A stretch of DNA of 14,307 bases from assembly GCA_019117105.1 (NCBI GenBank), contig DXAH01000021.1, positions 1 through 14,307 of the forward strand. Direction: 5' to 3'. A model generated the notes under the pieces. That model was given only the letters and a program-made list of their open reading frames with translations, was not told the origin of the DNA and made no database searches. Position numbers and translations under genes: made by a program. The DNA is from Duodenibacillus intestinigallinarum. GTDB taxonomy: Bacteria; Pseudomonadota; Gammaproteobacteria; Burkholderiales; Burkholderiaceae_F. Below are positions 1-7,124 of the stretch, piece after piece. Position 1 is the stretch's first letter. The number at the start of each line of letters is the position of its first letter.

Positions 1-1
1 C

Positions 2-1033
2 TATCTGGGCAGCGGCAAGATCGAAGAAATCAAGATGCTTGCCAAGGGAGCCCGAGCCGACTGCATCGTTTTCGATGCGGCGCTTTCGGCTGCACAGCAA
101 CGAAATATCGCCAACGTCACCGAGCTTCCCGTTCTCGACCGCACCGAACTGATTCTCGAAATCTTCCGCCGTCGCGCCAAGAGTAAGGAAGGTCGGTTGC
201 AGGTCGAGCTTGCCCGTCTCGAGCATCTTTCCACGCGTCTGGTGCGCGGCTGGACGCACTTGGAGCGCCAGCGAGGCGGTCTCGGCAAGACGGGCGGCCC
301 CGGCGAAAAGCAGATCGAACTTGACCGACGCATGATTGGCGCGCGTGTCAAGATGCTGCGCGAACAGCTCAAAAAACTTTCCCGACAGCGCGACACCCAG
401 CGTCGTTCCCGCCTGAAGGGCGATACGCCGACGGTGAGTCTCGTGGGCTACACCAACGCTGGCAAGTCCACGCTTTTTAATCGACTGGTGCGAGAGAAGG
501 CCTACGCGGCAGATCAGCTCTTTGCTACGCTCGACACCACGGCGCGCCGCTGCTGGGTGAGCGACGAACAAACCGTTGTTCTGTCCGACACCGTTGGCTT
601 TATCCGCGGACTGCCGCATCAGCTCGTCGAAGCCTTCAAGTCAACGCTTGACGAAACGGTGCATGCGGACATTCTGCTGCATGTTGTTGACTCCGCGAGC
701 ACTGTGCGCGAAGAGCAGATGGCCTCCGTTGCGACCGTTCTCAAGCAGATCGGCGCCGATGACATCCGCCAAATTGTGGTCTATAACAAATGCGATGTGT
801 CGGGGCTTGAGCCCGCCGTGCAGCGCAATGCCGACGGTACCGTGCGCTCCGTGACGATCAGTGCGGCAACCGGTGCCGGCCTTGATCTGTTGCGCGACGT
901 TCTCGCTCAGGAAGCCCAAAAGGTCCGCGAGGAGAATGCGAGCGTACCGCGCGAGCTTGAATTCTGGGAAGAGGAAAGGCCGGCGGCAAAAAGCGATGAT
1001 GAGGCTCTCAAGGAACTCGAAGCGCTGCTCTGA
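2..1033 (+). CDS. hflX: GTPase HflX (5' end missing)
   Basis: HflX is a cytoplasmic GTPase that binds the 50S ribosomal subunit and helps split or rescue stalled 70S ribosomes. The reading frame is open from base 2, and the residues before the first in-window ATG (YLGSGKIEEIK) belong to the conserved HflX N-terminal domain, so the true start lies upstream. Numbering from the ATG at base 35, the HflX-specific helical linker is seen at about 51-125 (GRLQVELARLEHLSTRL, then GGPGEKQIELDRR). The G domain follows: P-loop GYTNAGKST at 138-146, DTVGFIRGLP at 185-194 (Walker B/G3), NKCD at 251-254 (G4) and SAATGAG as the G5 loop. The tail is short and acidic. The next gene is hflK, as in E. coli and many betaproteobacteria, where hfq commonly lies upstream. 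The gap to hflK is about 200 bp, so hflK may also have its own promoter. The identification is very secure. Confidence 0.96.
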   Translation, partial: YLGSGKIEEIKMLAKGARADCIVFDAALSAAQQRNIANVTELPVLDRTELILEIFRRRAKSKEGRLQVELARLEHLSTRLVRGWTHLERQRGGLGKTGGPGEKQIELDRRMIGARVKMLREQLKKLSRQRDTQRRSRLKGDTPTVSLVGYTNAGKSTLFNRLVREKAYAADQLFATLDTTARRCWVSDEQTVVLSDTVGFIRGLPHQLVEAFKSTLDETVHADILLHVVDSASTVREEQMASVATVLKQIGADDIRQIVVYNKCDVSGLEPAVQRNADGTVRSVTISAATGAGLDLLRDVLAQEAQKVREENASVPRELEFWEEERPAAKSDDEALKELEALL

Positions 1034-1232
1034 AGCGGGTCGTTTCCTGGTGCCGAAAGGCTTTTCGAATCCGCTTCGTGAGCGTTGGTAACAAGCGGTT
1101 AATCAAGCGCTTTTTCCGCTCGGGAGCCTCAAGGCGCAATGCTAAACTGCAACAGTTGCCCGACGACCCTTTCGAGGGGAATTTGCGGGCGAAAAGAATG
1201 CGATAGAACCATCTAGAAACAGGGATACTTCC

Positions 1233-2699
1233 ATGTCATTCAATGACCCGCAATGGGGCCGTTCTGCGGGCTCTGACAAGCCCCGCAATGACGAACAGGA
1301 AAATCAGCAGAATCAGGATCGCAATCATCCCGATCCTCGCGACGACGAAAACGGTCGCGACGAGGCCGAACGACAGGCTGGCGGCAACGATCGCGGCAAT
1401 ATGAACGATCGTCGCGGCAACCGCAACGAAGGCAACGATCTTGATCAGCTTTGGAACGATTTCAACCGCATGGTTAATTCGATTCTCGGCGGCGGACGCG
1501 ACGCTGGCGGCAATCGTCAGAACCAGGGCTCGTGGCAGTCTCGTCGCGACGATGAAGTGCCTCGTCAAGAGGATCAGCCCGCGTGGCAACGTGACGACGA
1601 CAATCAGGCGCCTCCGCCTCCGCGTACGCCGCGTGCACGCCGCGGCTTCGGTCGTGATCCGAAGTCATTTTCGGTGCGCGGCATCGCCGGCCTCGTGGGC
1701 GTGGCTGCTATTGCCTGGCTTGCCAGCGGCATCTACATCGTTCCCGAAGGTCAGATCGGTGTGGTGACGACATTCGGCAAGTACACGCAGGACAGCGCAC
1801 CCGGCATTAACTGGCGCATGCCCTGGCCCGTGCAGGACGTCGAAATCGTCGACGTTTCGAGTGTGCGCAAGGCCGAGATCGGTATGCGCGGCACGACGCA
1901 GCGTCTTAAGGAAGCGCTGATGCTTACCGACGATGAAAACATTGTCGACGTGATGTTCAACGTTCAGTACCGCATCAAGCCGCATGCCGCCAAGGACTTC
2001 CTTTTCCGCAGCCGCGATCCGGACCGCAGCGTATTTGACGCTGCCGAATCGGCCATGCGCGAAGTCGTCGGCCGCAAGACCATGGACTCGGTGCTCTTTG
2101 AAAGCAAGCAGGAAATCGCCTCTGCCGTGCAGGTGGCCATGCAGGCCATGCTCGACCGTTACCAGACTGGCATTGAGGTGATGAGCGTGGCCATTCAGAA
2201 CGCTCAGCCGCCTCAGCAGGTGCAGGCAGCCTTTAACGATGCAGTCAAGGCCGGTCAGGACCGCGAGCGTCAAATTAACGAAGGTCAGGCCTATGCCAAT
2301 GCCGTCGTGCCGGTGGCCCGTGGTATGGCCTCTCGTCTGAACCAGGAAGCCGAAGCATACAAGGCCCGCGTGGTCGAGACAGCGCGAGGCGATGCGGAGC
2401 GTTTCAGCAAGGTGCTAGAACAGTATGAAAAGGCCCCGCAGGTGACGCGCGACCGTATCTACATCGACGCCATGCGCGACGTCTACAGCAACACCAAGAA
2501 GGTTCTGGTTGAATCTAAGGGTGCCAGCAACCTTTTGTATCTGCCGTTTGACAAGCTGCTCGAACAAAGCGCTTCGACAGCCAAGACGCAGGCCCAAAAC
2601 AGTGCGGCAGCCGGTTCGGCCGTGACTGCTGCTCCGACAGCTCAAGCCGCCCCGCAGCCGGAAGCCTCCCGTGCTCTGTCTCGCGAGCGCCTCCGTTGA
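1233..2699 (+). CDS. hflK: FtsH modulator subunit HflK (SPFH/band 7 protein)
   Basis: HflK forms with HflC a large inner-membrane cage, mostly periplasmic, around the FtsH protease and modulates its access to membrane substrates. The 488-residue protein has a long cytoplasmic N-terminal region (about 1-145) rich in Asn, Asp, Arg, Gln and Gly, including a Gly/Arg/Asn stretch and a proline run at 127-130. A single membrane helix follows (about 149-170). The SPFH/band 7 domain starts at VPEGQIGVVTTFGKY (170-184) and contains the typical LTDDENIVDV (231-240). A helical region with YANAVVPVARGMA follows, then an Ala/Gln/Thr-rich tail from about 445. The start is preceded by AGGGA seven bases upstream. 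E. coli HflK is about 419 residues; the extra length is mainly in the charged N-terminus and the Ala-rich tail. hflC follows after 20 bp, so the two are almost certainly co-transcribed. Confidence 0.96.
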   Translation: MSFNDPQWGRSAGSDKPRNDEQENQQNQDRNHPDPRDDENGRDEAERQAGGNDRGNMNDRRGNRNEGNDLDQLWNDFNRMVNSILGGGRDAGGNRQNQGSWQSRRDDEVPRQEDQPAWQRDDDNQAPPPPRTPRARRGFGRDPKSFSVRGIAGLVGVAAIAWLASGIYIVPEGQIGVVTTFGKYTQDSAPGINWRMPWPVQDVEIVDVSSVRKAEIGMRGTTQRLKEALMLTDDENIVDVMFNVQYRIKPHAAKDFLFRSRDPDRSVFDAAESAMREVVGRKTMDSVLFESKQEIASAVQVAMQAMLDRYQTGIEVMSVAIQNAQPPQQVQAAFNDAVKAGQDRERQINEGQAYANAVVPVARGMASRLNQEAEAYKARVVETARGDAERFSKVLEQYEKAPQVTRDRIYIDAMRDVYSNTKKVLVESKGASNLLYLPFDKLLEQSASTAKTQAQNSAAAGSAVTAAPTAQAAPQPEASRALSRERLR

Positions 2700-2719
2700 T
2701 TTGAGGGGAAACGAAGACT

Positions 2720-3592
2720 ATGAAAAAACTGACTTCCCTTTTGGTCGCTGCCGTAGTGGCGGTGGGTGCCGCCCAACTGTGCCTTTATACGGTCGGCGAA
2801 CGTGAATACGCGCTCGTGTTTGCCTTGGGCGAACTGCGAGACGTCAAGAGCGAACCGGGCCTCTACGTGAAGCTTCCGGCGCCGCTGCAAAACATCGTTT
2901 ATCTCGACAAGCGCATCCTGACGCTCGACGCGCCCAACGCCGACCTTGTCCAGACGAGCGAAAAGAAGAATCTTTTGATCGACAGTTTCGTGCGCTGGCG
3001 CATTTCCGATCCGCGTAAGTACTGGGTGTCCTTCATCGGCAATGAACGTGCTGCCGAAGACCGAGTGGCCGCCTTGCTGCGCGACGTGCTCAACCAGACC
3101 GTCAATCGCAGAACGGTCAACGAAATCACGTCCCGCGAACGCGAAAAGGCCATGAATGAGATCCAGAAGGGCCTGCAGGCCCGTGTGCAGGACATCGGTA
3201 TCGACATCGTGGACGTGCGTCTGAAGCGCGTCGACTTTACGCCTGAAATTTCCGAGTCCGTTTATCGCCGTATGGAAGCCGAACGCAAGCGTGTGGCGAG
3301 CGAAGAACGCAGCAAGGGTGCTGCCGCGGCCGAACAAATCCGTGCTCAGGCCGATCGCGAACGTGAAGTGATTCTGGCGGAAGCCTATCGCCAGGCTCAG
3401 GAAATCAAGGGTGAGGGCGACGCACAGGCCAATGCCGTCTATGCCGAAGCCTTCAACCGCAATCCCGAGTTCGCGAAGTTCTACCGCAACATCGAAGCCT
3501 ACAAGCAGAGTTTCGGTAAGTCGACCGACATGATCGTGCTGGACGGCTCGGGCGAGTTCTTCGATTACCTCAAGAACTCCAAAGAAAAGTAA
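2720..3592 (+). CDS. hflC: FtsH modulator subunit HflC (SPFH/band 7 protein)
   Basis: HflC is the partner of HflK in the membrane cage that regulates the FtsH protease. The 290-residue protein has an N-terminal signal anchor (MKKL, then hydrophobic residues to about 23). The band 7 domain begins at YTVGEREYALVFALGEL, with the family feature GLYVKLPAPLQNIVYLDKR at 47-65. A long charged helical region (about 185-245, ERKRVASEER...AQADREREVILAEA) supports oligomerisation. The C-terminal IEAYKQSFG...VLDGSGEFFDYLK is typical of HflC. Length and domain order match the family. A GAGGGG tract lies 11 bases before the ATG, a slightly long spacing. It is followed 21 bp later by the DUF2065 gene. A 231-residue open frame on the opposite strand across this gene is a shadow of its codon pattern. 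Confidence 0.96.
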   Translation: MKKLTSLLVAAVVAVGAAQLCLYTVGEREYALVFALGELRDVKSEPGLYVKLPAPLQNIVYLDKRILTLDAPNADLVQTSEKKNLLIDSFVRWRISDPRKYWVSFIGNERAAEDRVAALLRDVLNQTVNRRTVNEITSREREKAMNEIQKGLQARVQDIGIDIVDVRLKRVDFTPEISESVYRRMEAERKRVASEERSKGAAAAEQIRAQADREREVILAEAYRQAQEIKGEGDAQANAVYAEAFNRNPEFAKFYRNIEAYKQSFGKSTDMIVLDGSGEFFDYLKNSKEK

Positions 3593-3613
3593 AAAAATCT
3601 GGGCCGACTGCGC

Positions 3614-3808
3614 ATGAAAACTCTCGTACTGGCGTTATGCTTCATGGCGGTTTTCGAAGGAATTCTGCCGCTTGTGGCTCCAGCTAAGTGGAAGCAGGCC
3701 GTCAAGACCGCTGCCGATCTGCCCGATGCCGTCCTGGTACGAATCGCCGCGGTGCTGGTGGCGGGTGGCCTGGCGGCCGTGTGGCTTATCATGCTCTACT
3801 GGAAGTGA
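3614..3808 (+). CDS. DUF2065 small inner-membrane protein (YjeT-like)
   Basis: A 64-residue protein with two predicted membrane helices, about 3-22 and 42-62, joined by a short loop (APAKWKQAVKTAADLPDA). The pattern FEGILPLVAPAKWK in the first helix and loop and the second hydrophobic helix match the DUF2065/YjeT family. Such proteins commonly sit next to hflC or purA in proteobacteria. No biochemical function is established for the family, and the position only suggests a membrane role linked to HflKC or co-expression with it. It begins 21 bp after hflC; no strong Shine-Dalgarno sequence is visible, which fits translation coupled to hflC. Despite its small size the conserved neighbourhood and family pattern make it a real gene. 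Confidence 0.88.
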   Translation: MKTLVLALCFMAVFEGILPLVAPAKWKQAVKTAADLPDAVLVRIAAVLVAGGLAAVWLIMLYWK

Positions 3809-3894
3809 TGAGCCCAAGGCGTCAAGAACAATAGATTTTCAAAGAGGGAGGAGCGCTTTTTCCGCCCGGTCGGCCGATGCGGCACAGGCGCTCA

Positions 3895-5055
3895 ATGCAT
3901 ATGATCAGTTGGCTTATTCCGGAGCATTTCTCGGATATTCTGCCGCGCGAAGCACGCGTGCTTGAGTCGATGCGGCGTAAGTGTCTGGATCTCTTTAAGG
4001 TCCACGGCTTTGAACTCGTGCAGCCGCCGATGGTGGAGTACGTTGATTCGCTTTTGACCGGCAGCGGCAGCGATTTGGACAACAGCACGTTCAAGTTCAT
4101 GGATCCGGGTACGGGCCGCACGATCGGCATCCGCGCCGACATGACGCCGCAGTGCGCGCGCATTGACGCGCATATTCTGGGCCGCAAGGGCGTGAGCCGC
4201 CTGTGCTATGCGGGCAGCTGCCTGCACGCGCGTCCGATGCATCCTCTGGCAAGCCGAGAACCCGTGGTTGCGGGCGTCGAACTTTTCGGCGCCAGCGGCA
4301 TTGAGGCTGACGCCGAGATTATGTCGCTTGCCGTGCGTACTCTGAAAAAACTCGGCATCGATGTGGTGCACATCGACATCGGTCACATGGCCATTCTGCA
4401 CGCCCTGATGGGCGAACGAATTTCCGACGAAAGCGTGCATGGTGTGGTGCGGGCGCTTCGCATGAAGGACCCGGTTGCACTTGCGCAAGCCGCCGTTGGT
4501 TTTGATCCGGAAGTCCAGCAGGCTTTGCAGCTTTTGCTGCGGACTTTCGGAGAAGTTTCCGTTCTCGATATACTTGAGCGCGAGCTGCCGCAAAAGCCCG
4601 AAATTCAGGCTGCTTTGCGGGAAGTTCGAGAGCTTGCGAGCATCTGCGGGGCTGACGAAGTAAGCGTCGACTTCTGCGATGTGCACGGCTATCAGTACCT
4701 CACGGGCATAACGTTCTCGGTGAACATACCGAATTATGCTCAGGCGGTTTTGAGAGGCGGGCGCTATGATGGTGTTGGTTTGGCGTTCGGTCGCTCGCGA
4801 CCGGCCTGTGGCTTTACGGTGTACCTGCGTGCGCTCGCGGGCCTACAGGTGGCTGCTTCGCACCGTCCGCAGGCCGTTGTGGCGCGCGGACCGCTTGCTC
4901 GCGATCTTGAAGCACAGGTTGAAAAGCTTCGCGACGAAGGGCATATCGTCGTACGCTTGCTGCCCGGCGAGCGCGACGAAGACGTGCTCGAACAGTTTGT
5001 GATTACGAAAGAATTAGTTAGAACCTCTTCGGGCTTTGAACTCAAGGCCCTCTGA
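3895..5055 (+). CDS. hisZ: ATP phosphoribosyltransferase regulatory subunit HisZ
   Basis: HisZ is a paralogue of histidyl-tRNA synthetase without aminoacylation activity. It pairs with the short form of HisG to make the ATP phosphoribosyltransferase that starts histidine biosynthesis, and confers histidine feedback control. The sequence shows the class II synthetase fold: WLIPEHFSDILPREAR near the N-terminus, a motif 2-like RADMTPQCARI at about 75-85, and LRGGRYDGV in the later histidine-synthetase-like region. HisZ rather than HisS is chosen because the protein is short (about 386 residues), lacks the C-terminal anticodon-binding domain, and lies directly upstream of purA, its usual betaproteobacterial site. 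The start is uncertain: ATGs occur at 3877, 3895 and 3901. I chose 3895 because AGG at 3886-3888 is at a suitable distance and family members begin close to the WLxPE motif. hisG is not in the window. Confidence 0.92.
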   Translation: MHMISWLIPEHFSDILPREARVLESMRRKCLDLFKVHGFELVQPPMVEYVDSLLTGSGSDLDNSTFKFMDPGTGRTIGIRADMTPQCARIDAHILGRKGVSRLCYAGSCLHARPMHPLASREPVVAGVELFGASGIEADAEIMSLAVRTLKKLGIDVVHIDIGHMAILHALMGERISDESVHGVVRALRMKDPVALAQAAVGFDPEVQQALQLLLRTFGEVSVLDILERELPQKPEIQAALREVRELASICGADEVSVDFCDVHGYQYLTGITFSVNIPNYAQAVLRGGRYDGVGLAFGRSRPACGFTVYLRALAGLQVAASHRPQAVVARGPLARDLEAQVEKLRDEGHIVVRLLPGERDEDVLEQFVITKELVRTSSGFELKAL

Positions 5056-5064
5056 ATTCCGGAT

Positions 5065-5072
5065 GGAAGGAG
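5065..5072 (+). promoter_or_regulatory. ribosome binding site of purA
   Basis: GGAAGGAG lies five bases before the ATG at 5078. It decides the purA start against the in-frame ATG at 5036, which lies inside hisZ and would add 14 non-conserved residues. Confidence 0.8.
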
Positions 5073-5077
5073 TCCCA

Positions 5078-6370
5078 ATGTCTAAAAATGTCGTGGTAGT
5101 CGGTGCCCAGTGGGGTGACGAAGGCAAGGGCAAGGTTGTCGACTGGCTCACCGAGCGCGTCGACGGCGTCGTTCGCTTCAACGGCGGTCACAATGCCGGT
5201 CACACCCTCGTGATCAACGGCGCAAAAACGATTCTGCGTCTGATCCCGTCGGGCATCATGCATCCGACCTCTCGCTGCTATCTCGGCAACGGTGTCGTGT
5301 TTTCTCCCGAAGCCTTCTTCTCTGAAATCGAAGAACTCAAGAGCCACGGAGTGGATGCTGAACCGCGCATTCGCGTCTCGGGCAACGCCCCCCTGATCAT
5401 GCCGTACCACGCGGCGCTGGATCACGCGCGCGAAGCCGCGCTCGGCGCCAACAAGATCGGTACCACAGGCCGCGGCATCGGCCCGGCTTACGAAGACAAG
5501 GTCGCTCGCCGCAGCGTTCGTGTCGCCGACCTGTTCGATCCGGAACGCTTTGCCGAACGCGTGCGTTCCGTGATGGATTTGCACAACTTCACGCTCAAGA
5601 ACTACCTGCATGCCGAACCGCTCGATCCGGAAGAAGTGATCGCCAAGACGCTCGGCTATGCCGAACGTCTGCGTCCGCTTGTCGCCGACATCAGCGCTGA
5701 ACTAAACGCGCAGATGGATCAGGGCAAGCAGTTCCTCTTTGAAGGCGCTCAGGGCTCAATGCTTGACATCGACCACGGTACGTATCCCTTCGTGACTTCT
5801 TCCAACGTCGTGGCCGGTTCGGCCTGTGCCGGCGCCGGCGTCGGTCCCAACCGTCTCAACTACGTGCTCGGTATCACCAAGGCCTACTGCACCCGCGTCG
5901 GTTCCGGTCCGTTCCCGACCGAACTTCTTGATGAAGTGGGCGAAGAACTGCGCCGCAAAGGCAACGAATTCGGTGCCGTGACGGGCCGTCCGCGTCGCTG
6001 CGGTTGGTTTGACGGTGCCGCTTTGCGCCGTGCCGTTCAGATCAACGGCCTCACGGGCCTTGCCATCATGAAGCTCGACGTGCTCGACGGCATGAAGACC
6101 GTCAAGCTCGGTGTGGGTTACACCGTTAACGGTGAAAGGGTCGATCTGATGCCTTATGGTGCAGACGCTGCCGCCGCTTGCGAACCGGTTTACGAAGAGT
6201 TCGAAGGCTGGAACGAAAGCACATTCGGTGTGACTCGTTGGGAAGATCTTCCGGCTTCCGCTCAGAAGTATCTGCAGCGCCTCTCCGAAGTGGCCGGTTG
6301 CCCGATCGCTCTCGTGTCCACGGGGCCGGATCGCAACCAGACAATTCTTTTGAACGATCCGTTCGCTTAA
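5078..6370 (+). CDS. purA: adenylosuccinate synthetase
   Basis: PurA joins IMP and aspartate using GTP to make adenylosuccinate, the first committed step from IMP to AMP, in the cytoplasm. The 430-residue length is normal. Visible motifs are GAQWGDEGKGK at 9-19 (catalytic Asp14, GTP loop), NGGHNAGHT at 35-43 (catalytic His42), GTTGRGIGPAYEDK (IMP binding), EGAQGSMLDIDHGTYPFVTS, CTRVGSGPFPTEL, TGRPRRCGW and the C-terminal STGPDRNQTIL. A longer frame opens at 5036 inside hisZ, but the ATG at 5078 is chosen because it starts directly at the conserved SKNVVVVGAQWG and has a strong GGAAGGAG ribosome binding site. hisZ ends 22 bp upstream, so the two are likely in one transcript. All key residues are present. 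Confidence 0.97.
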   Translation: MSKNVVVVGAQWGDEGKGKVVDWLTERVDGVVRFNGGHNAGHTLVINGAKTILRLIPSGIMHPTSRCYLGNGVVFSPEAFFSEIEELKSHGVDAEPRIRVSGNAPLIMPYHAALDHAREAALGANKIGTTGRGIGPAYEDKVARRSVRVADLFDPERFAERVRSVMDLHNFTLKNYLHAEPLDPEEVIAKTLGYAERLRPLVADISAELNAQMDQGKQFLFEGAQGSMLDIDHGTYPFVTSSNVVAGSACAGAGVGPNRLNYVLGITKAYCTRVGSGPFPTELLDEVGEELRRKGNEFGAVTGRPRRCGWFDGAALRRAVQINGLTGLAIMKLDVLDGMKTVKLGVGYTVNGERVDLMPYGADAAAACEPVYEEFEGWNESTFGVTRWEDLPASAQKYLQRLSEVAGCPIALVSTGPDRNQTILLNDPFA

Positions 6371-6403
6371 TGGAGCCTTGGTTCGGGCCGCACGACCAAA
6401 AAG

Positions 6404-6433
6404 TTTTCCCTTCGGTGTGGCCTGAGCTAAAAT
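6404..6433 (+). promoter_or_regulatory. possible sigma-70 promoter for the phosphoribosyltransferase gene
   Basis: TAAAAT (6428-6433), within GCTAAAATCG, is a good -10 element (five of six). The -35 partner is weak: TTTTCC at 6404-6409 with an 18-base spacer. A start near 6440 would give an 80-base leader containing the hairpin at 6456-6485. It could separate the downstream gene from purA. The assignment rests mostly on the -10 element. Confidence 0.4.
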
Positions 6434-6455
6434 CGCTCCTCAAAACAAAAAACAC

Positions 6456-6485
6456 AAAGGCGGTTTCCCAACGGACTCCGCCTTT
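6456..6485 (+). other. leader hairpin or weak terminator between purA and the phosphoribosyltransferase gene
   Basis: AAAGGCGG (6456-6463) and CCGCCTTT (6478-6485) form a perfect 8-bp stem with a 14-base loop. On the + strand only one further T follows the stem, so it is a weak intrinsic terminator at best. The A-rich tract at 6441-6458 would give a better T-rich tail on the - strand. It ends 35 bp before the next start codon, so it could act as a leader structure. Confidence 0.45.
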
Positions 6486-6520
6486 TGACGTACCAAACCC
6501 ACACAATTCGTTAAGCAGAC

Positions 6521-7054
6521 ATGGCTGAAACCACCCACGCCCATTTTGACTGGAATACCTATATTGAACTTTGCGAACGGCTTGTGGCCCGCGTGGCCAA
6601 GAGCGGCTGGCAGTTTGATTCTCTGCTTTGCTTGGCTCGCGGCGGCATGCGCCCCGGCGACTTTTTCAGCCGCATCTACGGCAAGCCGCTGGCAATCATG
6701 ACGACGAGCTCCTATCGCGAAGCGGCCGGCACCGTGCAGGGTGATCTCGACATCGCCAAGTACATCACGGGTGTGACCGAACTCAAGGGCAAGCTCCTTC
6801 TGGTCGACGACCTCTGCGACTCGGGCGAAACGATCCGCCGTGTGGTTCAGCATCTGCGCAAGTGCTATCCGGAAGTCACTGAAATCCGCGTGGCCGTTCT
6901 TTGGGTTAAGGCCTGCTCTGTCTTCAAGCCCGACTACAGCGTGATCACGTTCAAGGACAGCCCCTGGATTCACCAGCCGTTTGAGTGCTATGACGATCTC
7001 GGCGAAGAAGTGCATCTCAAGAAGTGTCTTGAAAAGTACGGCGACGAGCTCTGA
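6521..7054 (+). CDS. purine-type phosphoribosyltransferase (Gpt/Hpt-like)
   Basis: A type I phosphoribosyltransferase of 177 residues, expected to transfer the phosphoribosyl group of PRPP to a purine base (hypoxanthine, guanine or xanthine) in salvage. The PRPP-binding signature VDDLCDSGET is at 95-104, preceded by strand residues KLLL. LCLARGGMRPGD (36-47) is the N-terminal PPi-loop region, and SPWIHQPFE (147-155) resembles the base-binding hood segment of xanthine-guanine enzymes. Homologues lie directly after purA in many Burkholderiales, consistent with IMP/GMP/AMP balance. Which base is used cannot be decided here, so no symbol is given. The Shine-Dalgarno sequence is poor (TTAAGCAGAC before the ATG). 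The gene is followed by a strong terminator. Confidence 0.87.
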   Translation: MAETTHAHFDWNTYIELCERLVARVAKSGWQFDSLLCLARGGMRPGDFFSRIYGKPLAIMTTSSYREAAGTVQGDLDIAKYITGVTELKGKLLLVDDLCDSGETIRRVVQHLRKCYPEVTEIRVAVLWVKACSVFKPDYSVITFKDSPWIHQPFECYDDLGEEVHLKKCLEKYGDEL

Positions 7055-7086
7055 TAAAGCGTCGACTTTCGTTTGAAAAAATTTCG

Positions 7087-7124
7087 GTCCCGGCAGGAAT
7101 TGAAACCTGTGCGGGACTTTTTTT
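7087..7124 (+). terminator. rho-independent terminator after the phosphoribosyltransferase gene
   Basis: GTCCCG (7087-7092) pairs with CGGGAC (7112-7117), and inside it CAGG (7094-7097) pairs with CCTG (7106-7109) around an 8-base loop. Seven Ts follow (7118-7124). An A-run just upstream (about 7076-7081) gives a shorter T-rich tail on the opposite strand, so the hairpin may also stop the convergent gene. Its T-tract overlaps that gene's stop codon (7123-7125). Confidence 0.92.

Noticed and set aside
2642..3337. 231-residue open frame on the - strand over hflC
   Set aside because: It lies fully antisense to a clear hflC gene, has His/Asp-rich composition typical of shadow frames and no recognisable domain.
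3892..4686. 264-residue open frame on the - strand over hisZ
   Set aside because: Antisense shadow of hisZ, Arg/His/Ala-rich, with no ribosome binding site or family motif.
5036..5077. Upstream ATG extending purA by 14 residues
   Set aside because: It lies within hisZ; the ATG at 5078 has a strong ribosome binding site and begins at the conserved N-terminus.
6378..6399. Hairpin after purA (TTGGT-T-CG with CGACCAA) as terminator
   Set aside because: The stem has a bulge and is followed by As and not Ts on the + strand, so it is not a convincing terminator.
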